From an uncultured Sutterella sp. (GTDB lineage: Bacteria > Pseudomonadota > Gammaproteobacteria > Burkholderiales > Burkholderiaceae_F): a DNA stretch of 8,262 bases. Positions 1 through 6,184 of this stretch are shown piece by piece. Made by a program: the position numbers and the translations under genes. Location of the stretch: NCBI GenBank assembly GCA_900552545.1, contig USAL01000080.1, positions 1-8,262 of the forward strand. Direction: 5' to 3'. The notes under the pieces were generated by a model. That model had not been told where the DNA came from and did not search any database. It was given only the letters and a program-made list of their open reading frames with translations. Position 1 is the stretch's first letter. Each line of letters starts with the position of its first letter.

Positions 1-450
1 GGAATTGCCAAAGCCGCTTCCTTCTTGTGTGGTGAAGGGAAGAATCAGGGTGCCCTCGCGCGCGCCCATGTCGCGCGCGGCGTCAAGAAACGTTGCCACG
101 TGCCGCGGGAAGGTGCCGCACCAGATGGGAAAGCCCAGATACAGGACGCGAACGCCGCTGAGCATGGTCTTGAGCTTCTCGACAACCGACCGGGTAAGTG
201 CAGGACGCTCGTTTTTCTCCCATTCGCGCTTGGCGATGTCGACCGTTGCCTGATAGTCCGCAGGGTAAGGGTGTTCGGGGGCCAGCTCAAGAATCGGCGA
301 TTGGGTGAGCCGCGCAACGTTTTGCGCCACGCGCAGCGTGTGCCCCACTTCAATCATCTGGTTGCCCGTTGCGCAGTAGTTTTCGCCGGCGCGGGAGAAA
401 AAGACGACGAGCGCGTGCGTGCTCGTTTCAATGACATTGCCCGAGGACAT
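1..450 (-). CDS. Flavodoxin-like FMN-binding protein, 3' end cut off by window edge
   Basis: The reading frame starts at ATG 450 and stays open for 150 codons to the window edge, so the C-terminus is missing (the family is usually about 160-190 residues). Residues 13-22 (ALVVFFSRAG) form the first beta strand and the FMN phosphate-binding loop. PYPADY is at 61-66, GFPIWCGTFP at 106-115 and a TTQEGSGFG stretch at 140-148. This combination matches the Flavodoxin_4 type of small cytoplasmic flavoproteins (family knowledge). Its redox partner cannot be told from sequence. An AGGA lies about 10 bases before the start, which supports ATG 450. The gene is divergent from the thioesterase gene at 712, and the 261-base gap between them carries a structured inverted-repeat element. 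No signal peptide is visible. The fold assignment is strong; the physiological role is unknown. Confidence 0.9.
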   Translation of the reverse strand, partial: MSSGNVIETSTHALVVFFSRAGENYCATGNQMIEVGHTLRVAQNVARLTQSPILELAPEHPYPADYQATVDIAKREWEKNERPALTRSVVEKLKTMLSGVRVLYLGFPIWCGTFPRHVATFLDAARDMGAREGTLILPFTTQEGSGFGNS

Positions 451-527
451 CGACAATCGATCCTAAAAAGAGAAAACAGACAAAACGCGTTCAATTCGGA
501 CGCAGGTTCACAACATAGCACCAAAGA

Positions 528-595
528 GGGGACGATGCCCCCGCCTGCGGCTTCGCAGGACGGCTGAAAGATCGCCGGGTAAACGGCGAGGGGGC
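528..595. other. Structured inverted-repeat element in the divergent intergenic region
   Basis: Three perfect 6-bp stems are nested like a three-way junction. The outer stem GCCCCC (537-542) pairs with GGGGGC (590-595). It encloses CCTGCG/CGCAGG (544-549 with 554-559, loop GCTT) and TCGCCG/CGGCGA (572-577 with 584-589, loop GGTAAA). A competing hairpin, GGGG (528-531) with CCCC (538-541), uses one arm of the outer stem, so the two folds exclude each other. Read on the minus strand this lies in the leader of the flavodoxin gene; read on the plus strand it lies in the leader of the thioesterase gene. At 59 bases for the junction, with no T-loop and no anticodon arm, it is not a tRNA. I do not recognise it as a known riboswitch. 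The pairing is seen directly; regulatory function is inference. Confidence 0.45.
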
Positions 596-711
596 TACCA
601 GACGCGCGGCGTGCTCGAGAAGCGTAAACTCCTCAAACCTCTTTGTTTTCGGACAAAATTTCGATTTTCCAACTCCAAGCGTTCAACGCAAAGTACGAGG
701 GTTCCCAAGCC

Positions 712-1158
712 ATGCACAAGGTTTTTGAAGTTCCCGTTTTGATTCGTTTTGCCCATTGCGATCCGGCGGGCATCGTCTTTCATCCGCAGTACTTCACGAT
801 CTTCAACGGCGTGGTGGAGGACTTCTTCCGGGAAGTGGTGCACATTCCGTTTCTGGAACTCTTTCGGCACGGCGTGGCGCTTCCCGTGGCGGGCATCCGC
901 TGCGACTTCGTCAATCCGAGTCGCCCGGGCGACGAGTGCGTCGCCCGTCTCTGGATCGAGCATCTGGGAAAGAGCTCGATACGGCTTGCGATGGTGCTCG
1001 TGTGCGCCGGTCAGGAGCGGCTTCGCATGGCGGAGACCATGGTCTGCGTGAAGGTCGACGGGGCGCTGTGCCCGAGCGAAATTCCGCCGCAGCTTCGAGA
1101 GACGATGCAGCCCTATACGGCCGACGAGAGCGAAGAGCGCTTGAAGCTGAGGGCTTAA
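712..1158 (+). CDS. Acyl-CoA thioesterase, 4-hydroxybenzoyl-CoA thioesterase (4HBT) hotdog family
   Basis: This 148-residue protein has the length of a single hotdog domain. Residues 12-28 carry the signature RFAHCDPAGIVFHPQYF, including the aspartate at 17 that is the catalytic residue in 4HBT-type thioesterases. The family hydrolyses acyl- or aroyl-CoA thioesters, usually as a cytosolic tetramer; the actual substrate cannot be read from the sequence. I chose ATG 712 because it puts the signature at the usual distance from the N-terminus and because GAGG (697-700) lies 11 bases upstream. The frame could extend back to a TTG at 643, but that adds 23 residues with no family similarity. This is the only clear plus-strand gene here: it converges on murI and is divergent from the flavodoxin gene. 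It could be a YbgC-like housekeeping thioesterase or one involved in aromatic or phenylacetate metabolism; nothing nearby decides. Confidence 0.9.
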   Translation: MHKVFEVPVLIRFAHCDPAGIVFHPQYFTIFNGVVEDFFREVVHIPFLELFRHGVALPVAGIRCDFVNPSRPGDECVARLWIEHLGKSSIRLAMVLVCAGQERLRMAETMVCVKVDGALCPSEIPPQLRETMQPYTADESEERLKLRA

Positions 1159-1166
1159 ATGAGGGC

Positions 1167-1254
1167 CTGGGGCTCAAGCCCAGACCAGTGGGCGGCGCGC
1201 GTTTTCCCGTGATTGAGGAAACGTGCAGGGAAGTTTCCTGAGCCCGCTTTTCTT
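1167..1254 (+). terminator. Possible weak terminator between the convergent thioesterase and murI genes
   Basis: Two hairpins lie in the 112-base gap between the stop codons. The first pairs CTGGG (1167-1171) with CCCAG (1179-1183). The second is a perfect 7-bp stem, AGGAAAC (1216-1222) with GTTTCCT (1233-1239), loop of 10. On the plus strand the second is followed by a C/T-rich stretch with TTTT at 1248-1251, but about 8 bases separate the stem from the T-run, so it is a poor intrinsic terminator. On the minus strand no T-run follows, so murI has no obvious terminator here. Confidence 0.3.
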
Positions 1255-1270
1255 CATTCCTTCAATTCCC

Positions 1271-2218
1271 TCAAACGGGAAGTTCGGCAATCGCCTCGGC
1301 TTGAGGCCAGAGGCGCCTCAAGGCCGCGGCGTGCGTGCGGCTTCCCTTGACGAAGAAGGTGCACGAAGGTGAGCCTGCCTCAGTTTCTGCACCAGTTCCG
1401 GCATCTTTTCCCGTGGCCATCCCTGCGGCCAACTTCTCCTCGGAACCTTGATCATTTTCCAGAAGGCTCAAGAGCCTTGCGCGCGTGACGGCCGCCACGG
1501 CCGGGCCCGGTTCGATCAACTCAACCTCGGGGCCGAGGATGCGCGCAAAAAGAGACATCAGAAACGGGTAGTGCGTGCAGCCGAGAACGAGCTTGTCGAT
1601 GCCCGCCTCCTGCATGGGGGCGAGATAGTGCCGCACGAGCGCTTCGGTTTCGGGCGACTCAAACGCCGCGGCCTCGACGCACTCCATGAGGCCGGGAGCG
1701 GCCACGGAGACCACGGTGGTGTGCGGCGCAAAGCGTGCGACCAGGCGCTTGTAGCGGGCGCTTTCAATCGTGCGGGTGGTGGCGAGAACGCCGATCACGT
1801 GCCGGCGGCTTTGCGCCGCGGCGGGCTTGACGGCGGGCTCGATGCCGATGACGGGAAGCGCGAGTTCGCTACGCAATCGATCGGCCGCGGCGGCCGTTGC
1901 CGTGTTGCAGGCTAGAACAATCGCCCGTGCTCCCTGTGCGATCAAAAAGCCGCAGATTGCACGGCAGCGCTCGACGATGAACGCCTCGCTCTTGTCGCCC
2001 CAGGGGGCGTTGCCGCTGTCGGCGCAGTAGATGAACGGGGTCTGGGGAAGGGCCCGCGTGAGAGACTTTAGAACCGAAAGCCCGCCAAGCCCTGAGTCGA
2101 GTACGCCCACAGGAAGCCCTGCCAGATCACGGACTGACTTCACGGGTGCCGGAGAAGCGCCTGCTGCCAGATCGCAGCAGGGCGTTTGGAAAACGCTGGG
2201 CGTCAGGGCGTCGCACAT
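1271..2218 (-). CDS. murI: Glutamate racemase
   Basis: MurI interconverts L- and D-glutamate in the cytoplasm, supplying D-glutamate for peptidoglycan stem peptides. The 315-residue product has all the family landmarks: GVLDSGLGG (38-46) with the catalytic-site DSG, NAPWGDKS (70-77), the first catalytic cysteine in ACNTA (C104) and the second in GCTHYP (C214). The two cysteines are the proton-transfer pair of cofactor-independent racemases. Two oddities are visible. About 34 residues precede the usual start of the domain. Residues 255-285, rich in Gly, Ala, Glu and Thr, look like a low-complexity insertion before the C-terminal CTFFVKGS strand. ATG 2218 is the only in-frame ATG upstream of the domain apart from those deep inside the sua5 coding region, but its only AGG is too close (1-2 bases) to be a good ribosome site; GTG 2248 is an alternative. 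It starts 58 bases after the sua5 stop and may be co-transcribed with it. Confidence 0.96.
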   Translation of the reverse strand: MCDALTPSVFQTPCCDLAAGASPAPVKSVRDLAGLPVGVLDSGLGGLSVLKSLTRALPQTPFIYCADSGNAPWGDKSEAFIVERCRAICGFLIAQGARAIVLACNTATAAAADRLRSELALPVIGIEPAVKPAAAQSRRHVIGVLATTRTIESARYKRLVARFAPHTTVVSVAAPGLMECVEAAAFESPETEALVRHYLAPMQEAGIDKLVLGCTHYPFLMSLFARILGPEVELIEPGPAVAAVTRARLLSLLENDQGSEEKLAAGMATGKDAGTGAETEAGSPSCTFFVKGSRTHAAALRRLWPQAEAIAELPV

Positions 2219-2276
2219 GCCTAGATTGGGCTGATCAGAAGAAAACACGAGGAACACAGCCTTGCGGCGATGATCC

Positions 2277-3281
2277 CTACGCGCGCTTGGCGGGTTTGTC
2301 CGCCGCCGCGCGTCCGAGCCAGTCGTTGCCCGCGGCCCATTCGGCCGTCTGCGGGGGCATCTCGACGAGAATGCGCACGGCGTGCGCTGCATCGAGTTCA
2401 TGGAGCGCTTCGTAGAGCACGTGTGCGTATGCGGCGTGCCCGCAGGGAGCCTCGTAGAAGAACCGGATATTGTCTGCTCCCTCAGGACGCTTGCGTGCCA
2501 TGACTGCTACCGGATCGTTGCCGAAGGACAGGATGCGCTCGACGAGCATTTCGGCGGGCACGATTTCAAGCTTCGTTTCGGGCGCATAGTGGCTCTTCAA
2601 GGTGCCTGAAACGCGAGGCGAGGCTGCGCCCCCGTCGGGGATCGGGCGGCCGAGGGCGTCTTCCAACATCGCGCGAGTCACCGCGCCGTGGCGCAAGATT
2701 TCCGGGCGTTCGCCTGAGAGATTGATGATGGTCGACTCAACACCCACCTCGCACGTGCCGCCGTTGAGGATGTAGTCGAGTTTGCCCTCGGGCTTGACGC
2801 CGAGGTCGTCAGCGACGTGCCGTGCGCAGGTCGGGCTGATGTGACCGAACGTGTTGGCTGACGGTGCCGTGAGCCCCTTCATGGTCGGCCCCGCAAAGCG
2901 CGTGAGCAGCGCATGAATCCAGGGATGCGACGGGCAGCGGATGGCGACGGTGTCCTGGCCGCCGGTGACGAAGTCCCCGCACCGATCGGACTTCGGAAGC
3001 ACCATCGTCAGCGGCCCCGGCCAGAAGCGCGCCGCCAGAATGCGGGCTTCCTCGGGCACGCGCGAGGCCCAAGCGTCAAGCGCGGCGACGCTTGCGACAT
3101 GCACGATGAGCGGATGCGGGGTGGGACGCTTTTTGACCGCGAAGGTTCTCAAGACCGCATCGCGGTTGTCGGCATCGGCTGCAAGCCCATAGACCGTCTC
3201 GGTCGGAATGGCAACGAGCCCGCCGCTAGCGAGCACGTCGCAGGCGTGCGCAATCGCGGCTTCATCAATCGGCGGATACAT
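2277..3281 (-). CDS. sua5: L-threonylcarbamoyladenylate synthase, long Sua5 type
   Basis: Sua5 makes threonylcarbamoyl-AMP from threonine, bicarbonate and ATP, the first step of tRNA t6A37 modification in the cytosol. The 334 residues comprise an N-terminal YrdC/TsaC catalytic domain (about 5-195) and a C-terminal Sua5 domain. Catalytic-domain motifs are PTETVYGL (26-33), the basic KKRP (50-53), HPLIVHV (56-62), FWPGPLT (86-92) and PSAN (140-143), followed by VGVESTI. The linker SGTLKSHYAPE joins the domains, as in other long Sua5 proteins. ATG 3281 fits the family N-terminus; the open frame continues upstream through purK's terminator region and into purK, which is not credible coding. There is no clear Shine-Dalgarno sequence, only a weak AGAG. 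It lies 103 bases after the purK stop, behind a terminator-like hairpin, so it may have its own promoter or depend on read-through. Confidence 0.96.
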   Translation of the reverse strand: MYPPIDEAAIAHACDVLASGGLVAIPTETVYGLAADADNRDAVLRTFAVKKRPTPHPLIVHVASVAALDAWASRVPEEARILAARFWPGPLTMVLPKSDRCGDFVTGGQDTVAIRCPSHPWIHALLTRFAGPTMKGLTAPSANTFGHISPTCARHVADDLGVKPEGKLDYILNGGTCEVGVESTIINLSGERPEILRHGAVTRAMLEDALGRPIPDGGAASPRVSGTLKSHYAPETKLEIVPAEMLVERILSFGNDPVAVMARKRPEGADNIRFFYEAPCGHAAYAHVLYEALHELDAAHAVRILVEMPPQTAEWAAGNDWLGRAAADKPAKRA

Positions 3282-3324
3282 CGTAAAGGACTCTGACGAA
3301 ATAAAAGAAAAAGGAAATGCGCTC

Positions 3325-3374
3325 TGCAAAAAGTGTCGCCCGGGTGTCTTTCCTGCCCCGGGCGCACTTTTGCA
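3325..3374 (-). terminator. Long terminator-like hairpin between purK and sua5
   Basis: Read on the minus strand, the 5' arm (3374-3357) and 3' arm (3344-3325) pair over about 18 bp with only two single-base bulges, around a 12-base loop. The core GCCCGGG/CCCGGGC is perfect. The 3' arm ends in ACACTTTTTGCA, so a run of five T directly follows the GC-rich core, and the A-run of the 5' arm can pair with it, as in bidirectional terminators. More T-rich sequence follows (3301-3320 region). It begins 10 bases after the purK stop. If it is efficient it separates the pur genes from sua5-murI; it could also be a partial terminator or an RNA-stabilising end. Confidence 0.65.
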
Positions 3375-3384
3375 TCGCTGCTTC

Positions 3385-4554
3385 TTACCAGGGTTCGGGA
3401 AGCCCCAGAACGGCGGCGGCGGCCTTTGCGCGGGCGAGCGCCTCGTCAACGGTGCTCCCGATTGCCGTGAGGTGCCCCATCTTGCGCGCACGGCGCGCTT
3501 CCTTCTTGCCATAGAGGTGCAGTTTGATGCCGGGCAGGGCAAGGAGCTTTTCCCAGTCGGGCTCGCGCTTTGCACCCGTCTCGTCAAACCAGGCGTCGCC
3601 CAGGATGTTGAGCATCACGGCCGGCGTCACGAGGGTCGTGGCTCCAAGCGGCATGCCGGTCATGGCGCGCACCTGCTCTTCGTACTGGCTCGTTTCGCAC
3701 GCCTCGATCGTGGCGTGGCCCGAATTGTGCGGGCGCGGGGCCATTTCGTTGGCAACGATCGAGCCGTCGGCAAGAACGAAGAACTCGATGCAGAGCACAC
3801 CCTGGTACTGAAGCGCGTCGGCAATGACGGCCGCATACTTGCGCGCCTGGGCAGCAACGGCGTCGGGAACGCGGGCCGGAATCACGGTCTGCGCGAGGAT
3901 GCCGTGGCGGTGGTGGTTTTCGCACACGGGGAAGGTGACCGTCTCGCCCTTGAGGCTGCGGCAGACGATGACCGAGACCTCGTTGGCAAGCGCCAGGCGC
4001 TTTTCAAGGATGCAGAACTTGCCGCCCATGGCCGCAAAGGCCTCGCGCGCCTCGTTCTTGTCGGCGACCACAGCCTGGCCTTTGCCGTCGTAGCCCATGC
4101 GGGTGGTCTTGAGAATGCCGGGAAAAAGCGACTCGTCCAAGCCGTCGATGTCTTCAACGCTTAACACCGCCGCATGGGGTGCGACAGGGACGCCTGCGAC
4201 CTTTTCAAGAAACGTCTTTTCATCGAGTCGATCCTGCGCAATCGAGACGGCATACGCCCCAGGAGCGGTGATGCAGCCTTTTGCAGCAAGCGTTGAGAGC
4301 GACTCGGCCGGGACGTTTTCAAACTCGGTCGTCACGGCCGCGGTATGCGCGGCCATCTCTTCGAGCGCTGCAGGGTCGGTGTAGCCCGCGTCAAGATGAA
4401 AGGCCGAAACTTCGGCCGCGGGGCAGTCGCCCTTTTCAAGTACGAGCACGCGGTAGCCCATGCGGGCTGCGGCCTGCGCAAACATGCGGCCCAACTGGCC
4501 GCCTCCCATGAGGCCGAGCACGGCGCCCGGCATGAGCGGAAAGGAAGCTTTCAT
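3385..4554 (-). CDS. purK: N5-carboxyaminoimidazole ribonucleotide synthase
   Basis: PurK is the ATP-grasp enzyme that converts AIR, bicarbonate and ATP into N5-CAIR, the substrate of PurE, in de novo purine synthesis. The 389-residue product is of normal length. Motifs in order: GLMGGGQLGRM (14-24) of the N-terminal fold, TTEFENVP (75-82), QDRLDEKTFL (107-116), the ATP-binding KTTRMGYDGKGQ (149-160), and the metal/ATP-site NEMAPRPHNSGH (269-280). A PAVMLNILGD segment follows in the C-terminal domain. I chose ATG 4554; a TTG at 4566 would add four residues. Neither has a clear Shine-Dalgarno site. It lies 90 bases downstream of purE, with a perfect 16-bp inverted repeat between them, and is followed by a terminator-like hairpin. 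Confidence 0.97.
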   Translation of the reverse strand: MKASFPLMPGAVLGLMGGGQLGRMFAQAAARMGYRVLVLEKGDCPAAEVSAFHLDAGYTDPAALEEMAAHTAAVTTEFENVPAESLSTLAAKGCITAPGAYAVSIAQDRLDEKTFLEKVAGVPVAPHAAVLSVEDIDGLDESLFPGILKTTRMGYDGKGQAVVADKNEAREAFAAMGGKFCILEKRLALANEVSVIVCRSLKGETVTFPVCENHHRHGILAQTVIPARVPDAVAAQARKYAAVIADALQYQGVLCIEFFVLADGSIVANEMAPRPHNSGHATIEACETSQYEEQVRAMTGMPLGATTLVTPAVMLNILGDAWFDETGAKREPDWEKLLALPGIKLHLYGKKEARRARKMGHLTAIGSTVDEALARAKAAAAVLGLPEPW

Positions 4555-4591
4555 CGATGTTGGCAAAAAGTGGTTTCTTGGGTGTCGGTGG

Positions 4592-4630
4592 GTTTCAACT
4601 GCCTTGATGCTGAGTCAAGGCAGTTGAAAC
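4592..4630. repeat. Perfect 16-bp inverted repeat in the purE-purK gap
   Basis: GTTTCAACTGCCTTGA (4592-4607) is the exact reverse complement of 4615-4630, separated by the 7-base loop TGCTGAG. It sits 14 bases after the purE stop and 37 bases before the purK start on the minus strand. No T-run follows on either strand, so it is not a standard intrinsic terminator. A hairpin of this strength between two co-operonic genes could act as an RNase-processing or stabilising element that sets the ratio of PurE to PurK. It could also be a copy of a dispersed palindromic repeat; only one copy is present in this window. Confidence 0.85.
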
Positions 4631-4644
4631 TGCTGGCCGGAGCT

Positions 4645-5169
4645 TCAGGCCGCCGGCGGCAGCTCCATGGCGCGGGCCTTGGCGTTCTGGGCCTTGCGGA
4701 AAGCGATGAGTTTGTCGTAGAGCGCGCCGTCGGTAACGGCAAGAATGGAGACGGCGTAAAGCGCCGCGTTTGCTGCGCCCGCTTCACCGATGGCAAACGT
4801 CGCCACGGGGACGCCCTTGGGCATCTGCACGATCGAGTGCAGGCTGTCGACGCCGCGCAGGTACTTCGAGGGAATCGGCACGCCCAGAACCGGCACGACG
4901 CACTTGGCGGCAAGCATGCCGGGAAGGTGCGCGGCACCGCCTGCACCGGCGATGATGCAGGCAAGTCCCCGATCCTTGGCCGATTCGGCATAGGCAAACA
5001 TTTCGTCGGGCATGCGGTGCGCGCTCACGACCTTGGCCTCGTAGGGGATGCCGAACTCCTCGAGGATCGCGACGGCGTTTTGCATCACCGCCCAGTCCGA
5101 GTTCGAGCCCATGACGACGCCCACGACGGGAGATTTCGACTCGTTTGACTGATTCTGCGTTTCAGACAT
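4645..5169 (-). CDS. purE: N5-carboxyaminoimidazole ribonucleotide mutase
   Basis: PurE (class I) moves the carboxyl group of N5-CAIR to give CAIR, acting directly after PurK; the family works as an octamer in the cytosol. The 174 residues include MGSNSDW (20-26) with the conserved Ser-Asp, SAHRMP (49-54) with the catalytic histidine, and GAGGAAHLPGM (75-85), followed by GVPIPS and the SIVQMPKGVPVATFAIG segment. These closely follow the Escherichia coli class I pattern. SAHRMP replaces the more common SAHRTP. The first 13 residues are a polar tail outside the domain. I chose ATG 5169; ATG 5184, five codons upstream in frame, is possible, and neither has a Shine-Dalgarno site. It lies 124 bases downstream of purC, behind two tandem hairpins. 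Confidence 0.97.
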   Translation of the reverse strand: MSETQNQSNESKSPVVGVVMGSNSDWAVMQNAVAILEEFGIPYEAKVVSAHRMPDEMFAYAESAKDRGLACIIAGAGGAAHLPGMLAAKCVVPVLGVPIPSKYLRGVDSLHSIVQMPKGVPVATFAIGEAGAANAALYAVSILAVTDGALYDKLIAFRKAQNAKARAMELPPAA

Positions 5170-5197
5170 GGTGTTCAAACACATCAAAAGAAAGTGC

Positions 5198-5272
5198 GGC
5201 GCAAAGCCCCGTTGTTTGTTGGAGAACGGGGCCGCGTCGCAGGAGTGCCGGCCGACAGACGGCAGGCCGGCA
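5198..5272. other. Two tandem stem-loops in the purC-purE gap
   Basis: Two perfect 8-bp stems with 11-base loops lie side by side. One pairs TGCCGGCC (5246-5253) with GGCCGGCA (5265-5272); the other pairs GCCCCGTT (5206-5213) with AACGGGGC (5225-5232). On the minus strand the second is followed by TTTGCGCCGCACTTTC, only a weak T-rich tail, so these are not strong terminators. The 13-mer GGCGCAAAGCCCC at 5198-5210 recurs exactly at 6377-6389 in the purC leader. The elements may shape mRNA processing or partial termination between purC and purE (inference). Confidence 0.6.
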
Positions 5273-5293
5273 GGGAAATACGTTCTGCGCTTT

Positions 5294-6184
5294 TTAGGCG
5301 ACGTCGGTACCGGTAAGACGCACGAGCGCCTCGCGGTACTTCTGACTCGTCTTCTCGAGGATGTCCTCGGGCGGCACGGGAGCGGGCGGGGTCTTGTTCC
5401 AGTCCTGAGTCTCGAGCCAGTCGCGCACGAACTGCTTGTCGTAGCTTGGCGGCGACATGCCGACGTTGTACTGATCGGCAGGCCAGAAGCGCGAGCTGTC
5501 GGGCGTGAGCACTTCGTCCATGAGGCACACGCGGCCGTTTTCATCGAGACCGAACTCAAACTTCGTGTCGGCGATGATGATGCCGCGGGTGGCCGCGTAG
5601 TCGGCCGCGCGCTTGTAGAGATCGAGCGTGAGGTCGCGGATCTGCGTGGCGATGTCGACGCCGTACATTTCGCAGACCTTCTCAAAGGTCACGTTCTCGT
5701 CGTGCACGCCCACTTCGGCCTTGGCCGCGGGGGTGAAGATGGGCTGCGGGAGCTTTTCGGCCTGCTTGAGGCCCTTGGGCAGTTCGATGCCGCAGACCTT
5801 GCCGGTAGCCTGATAGTCCTTCCAGCCGCCGCCGATGATGTAGCCGCGGGCGACGCACTCGACGAGGATGGGCTTCAAGCGCTTGACGACCATCGCGCGG
5901 CCCTTGACCTGATCGACTTCGTCGGGCGCGACGACCGACTCGGGGGCGATGTCGGTGAGCTGCGTGGGCATGCCGGCGGCGAGCTTGTCGAACCAGAACT
6001 TGGTGAGCGCCGTGAGCACCTTGCCCTTGTAAGGAATCGGCACGCTCAGGATCACATCAAAGGCGCTGATGCGGTCGGTGGCGATCATCAGAAGCTTGTC
6101 GTCTCCGACGGCATAGCATTCGCGAACCTTGCCGCGGTACACGAGCGGCAGGCTCTTGATGGATGTTTGCATGAGTCCGGACAT
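5294..6184 (-). CDS. purC: Phosphoribosylaminoimidazole-succinocarboxamide synthase (SAICAR synthase)
   Basis: PurC joins CAIR and aspartate with ATP to give SAICAR, the step after PurE. The 296-residue product belongs to the longer SAICAR synthase type (the Escherichia coli enzyme is about 237). Visible motifs are the nucleotide-binding VYRGKVRECY (15-24), TDRISAFDV (36-44), KRLKPILVECVARGYIIGGGW (about 101-121) and, near residues 215-232, the LMDEVLTPDSSRFW segment of the substrate site. ATG 6184 is supported by an excellent Shine-Dalgarno stretch, AAGGGGAAG at 6192-6200, seven bases upstream; ATG 6172 has none. This is the best ribosome site in the window. It is the first gene after the dgkA terminator and a gap of about 440 bases, so a promoter for the pur genes should lie in that gap. 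Confidence 0.97.
   Translation of the reverse strand: MSGLMQTSIKSLPLVYRGKVRECYAVGDDKLLMIATDRISAFDVILSVPIPYKGKVLTALTKFWFDKLAAGMPTQLTDIAPESVVAPDEVDQVKGRAMVVKRLKPILVECVARGYIIGGGWKDYQATGKVCGIELPKGLKQAEKLPQPIFTPAAKAEVGVHDENVTFEKVCEMYGVDIATQIRDLTLDLYKRAADYAATRGIIIADTKFEFGLDENGRVCLMDEVLTPDSSRFWPADQYNVGMSPPSYDKQFVRDWLETQDWNKTPPAPVPPEDILEKTSQKYREALVRLTGTDVA

Noticed and set aside
25..567. Open plus-strand frame of 180 codons opposite the flavodoxin gene
   Set aside because: The minus-strand frame gives a clear flavodoxin fold with matching start and ribosome site; the plus frame runs on into the structured intergenic region.
537..600. Cloverleaf-like structure ending in ctacca, considered as a tRNA
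   Set aside because: Only 59 bases between outer stems, a 6-bp outer stem, no GTTCGA-type T-loop, no anticodon arm of the right shape, and the apparent CCA-like end does not sit at the discriminator position.
3282..3587. 102-residue upstream extension of the Sua5 frame
   Set aside because: It runs through the purK-sua5 hairpin and into the end of purK. The sequence has no family similarity, and ATG 3281 matches the normal Sua5 start.
3208..4164. Open plus-strand frame of 318 codons opposite purK
   Set aside because: Same cause: it mirrors purK codons, and its product is Arg/Gly/Ala/Val-rich without family motifs, while PurK is complete on the other strand.
4345..5148. Open plus-strand frame of 267 codons opposite purE and the start of purK
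   Set aside because: It crosses the purE-purK gap and its hairpin and has no domain; PurE and PurK are unmistakable on the minus strand.
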